Assembly: GCA_900554715.1 (NCBI GenBank)
Contig: USIN01000103.1
Location: forward strand, 1-6,699
Direction: 5' to 3'
Source of the DNA: an uncultured Bacteroidales bacterium
GTDB lineage: Bacteria > Bacteroidota > Bacteroidia > Bacteroidales > Muribaculaceae
Length of the DNA: 6,699 nt
The notes below the pieces were generated by a model. It was given only the letters and a program-made list of their open reading frames with translations. It was not told the origin of the DNA and searched no databases. Of this stretch, positions 6,640-6,699 are shown piece by piece. A program made the position numbers and the translations under genes. How positions within the stretch are numbered: the stretch's first letter is position 1; each line of letters begins with the position of its first letter.

Positions 6640-6670
6640 CAAAATTAGTCAATTAAGGCTTTTTTTCAAA
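6640..6670 (-). promoter_or_regulatory. Promoter of the etfB-etfA-acyl-CoA dehydrogenase operon
   Basis: On the minus strand a TTTG at 6670-6667 is followed, after exactly 19 bases, by TAATTTTG at 6647-6640. This matches the Bacteroidetes pattern of a -33 TTTG, a 19-21 bp spacer and a -7 TAnnTTTG. Transcription should begin near 6634-6636, giving a leader of about 50 bases. The -33 element is itself the tail of a second TAATTTTG at 6674-6667, which has no -33 partner of its own. Confidence 0.7.
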
Positions 6671-6693
6671 ATTATACTTTGTTTTTTAGCCTT
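6655..6693. repeat. Inverted repeat overlapping the -33 region of the etfB promoter
   Basis: AAGGCT at 6655-6660 is mirrored by AGCCTT at 6688-6693 around a 27-base AT-rich centre, which contains a smaller CAAA/TTTG pair at 6667-6670 and 6678-6681. The -33 element lies inside it. It might be an operator, or the remains of a terminator of a gene beyond the right edge, but the long loop makes a terminator unconvincing. The rest of 6584-6699 holds no gene that I can see. Confidence 0.35.
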
Positions 6694-6699
6694 TTGGAC

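Noticed and set aside
6667..6674. The distal TAATTTTG considered as a second -7 box for etfB.
   Set aside because: No TTTG lies at a suitable distance upstream within the window. Its TTTG works better as the -33 of the proximal box.

Overview
The window looks like chromosomal DNA from a member of the Bacteroidales; Muribaculaceae is a guess from the moderately high GC content and gene content. Three things support the order-level call. Gene starts on the minus strand are preceded by boxes matching the Bacteroidetes -7 element TAnnTTTG. There are no strong Shine-Dalgarno sequences. The delta subunit HolA and the THUMP-like/PG_1098-type methyltransferase are of the kinds found in this phylum. 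I see no mobile element, CRISPR array, tRNA or rRNA. Almost all of the DNA is coding, and the only non-coding stretches are short.

Left edge (3-551, plus strand): the C-terminal half of holA, the DNA polymerase III clamp-loader delta subunit. It runs tail-to-tail into a minus-strand gene, with a 22-bp overlap of coding ends. That gene (530-1675) is an enolase-superfamily dipeptide epimerase of the L-Ala-D/L-Glu epimerase type with a twin-arginine export signal. A perfect -7 box lies only a few bases before its ATG. Upstream, also on the minus strand, is a class I SAM-dependent methyltransferase of the THUMP-like/PG_1098 family (1735-2871). Its 3' end is formed by a 9-bp tandem repeat that carries the stop codon three times.

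Right half (2950-6583, minus strand): a compact three-gene operon in the order etfB, etfA, acyl-CoA dehydrogenase, with gaps of 24 and 7 bases. EtfB and EtfA form a two-flavin electron-transfer flavoprotein, and the 566-residue dehydrogenase is the natural partner that exchanges electrons with it. EtfB carries motifs seen in NADH-using, electron-bifurcating ETFs rather than in the mitochondrial type. A well-spaced promoter (TTTG, 19 bp, TAATTTTG) precedes etfB. A perfect 12-bp hairpin follows the operon and probably ends it, and a possible promoter for the methyltransferase directly abuts this hairpin.

The genes belong to at least three unrelated jobs: replication, murein-peptide or dipeptide metabolism together with an orphan methyltransferase, and acyl-CoA redox metabolism. 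I found no strong case for a wholly new system. The points most worth a second look are the exported epimerase with a possibly leaderless mRNA, the promoter abutting a terminator before the methyltransferase, and the bifurcating-type ETF operon.
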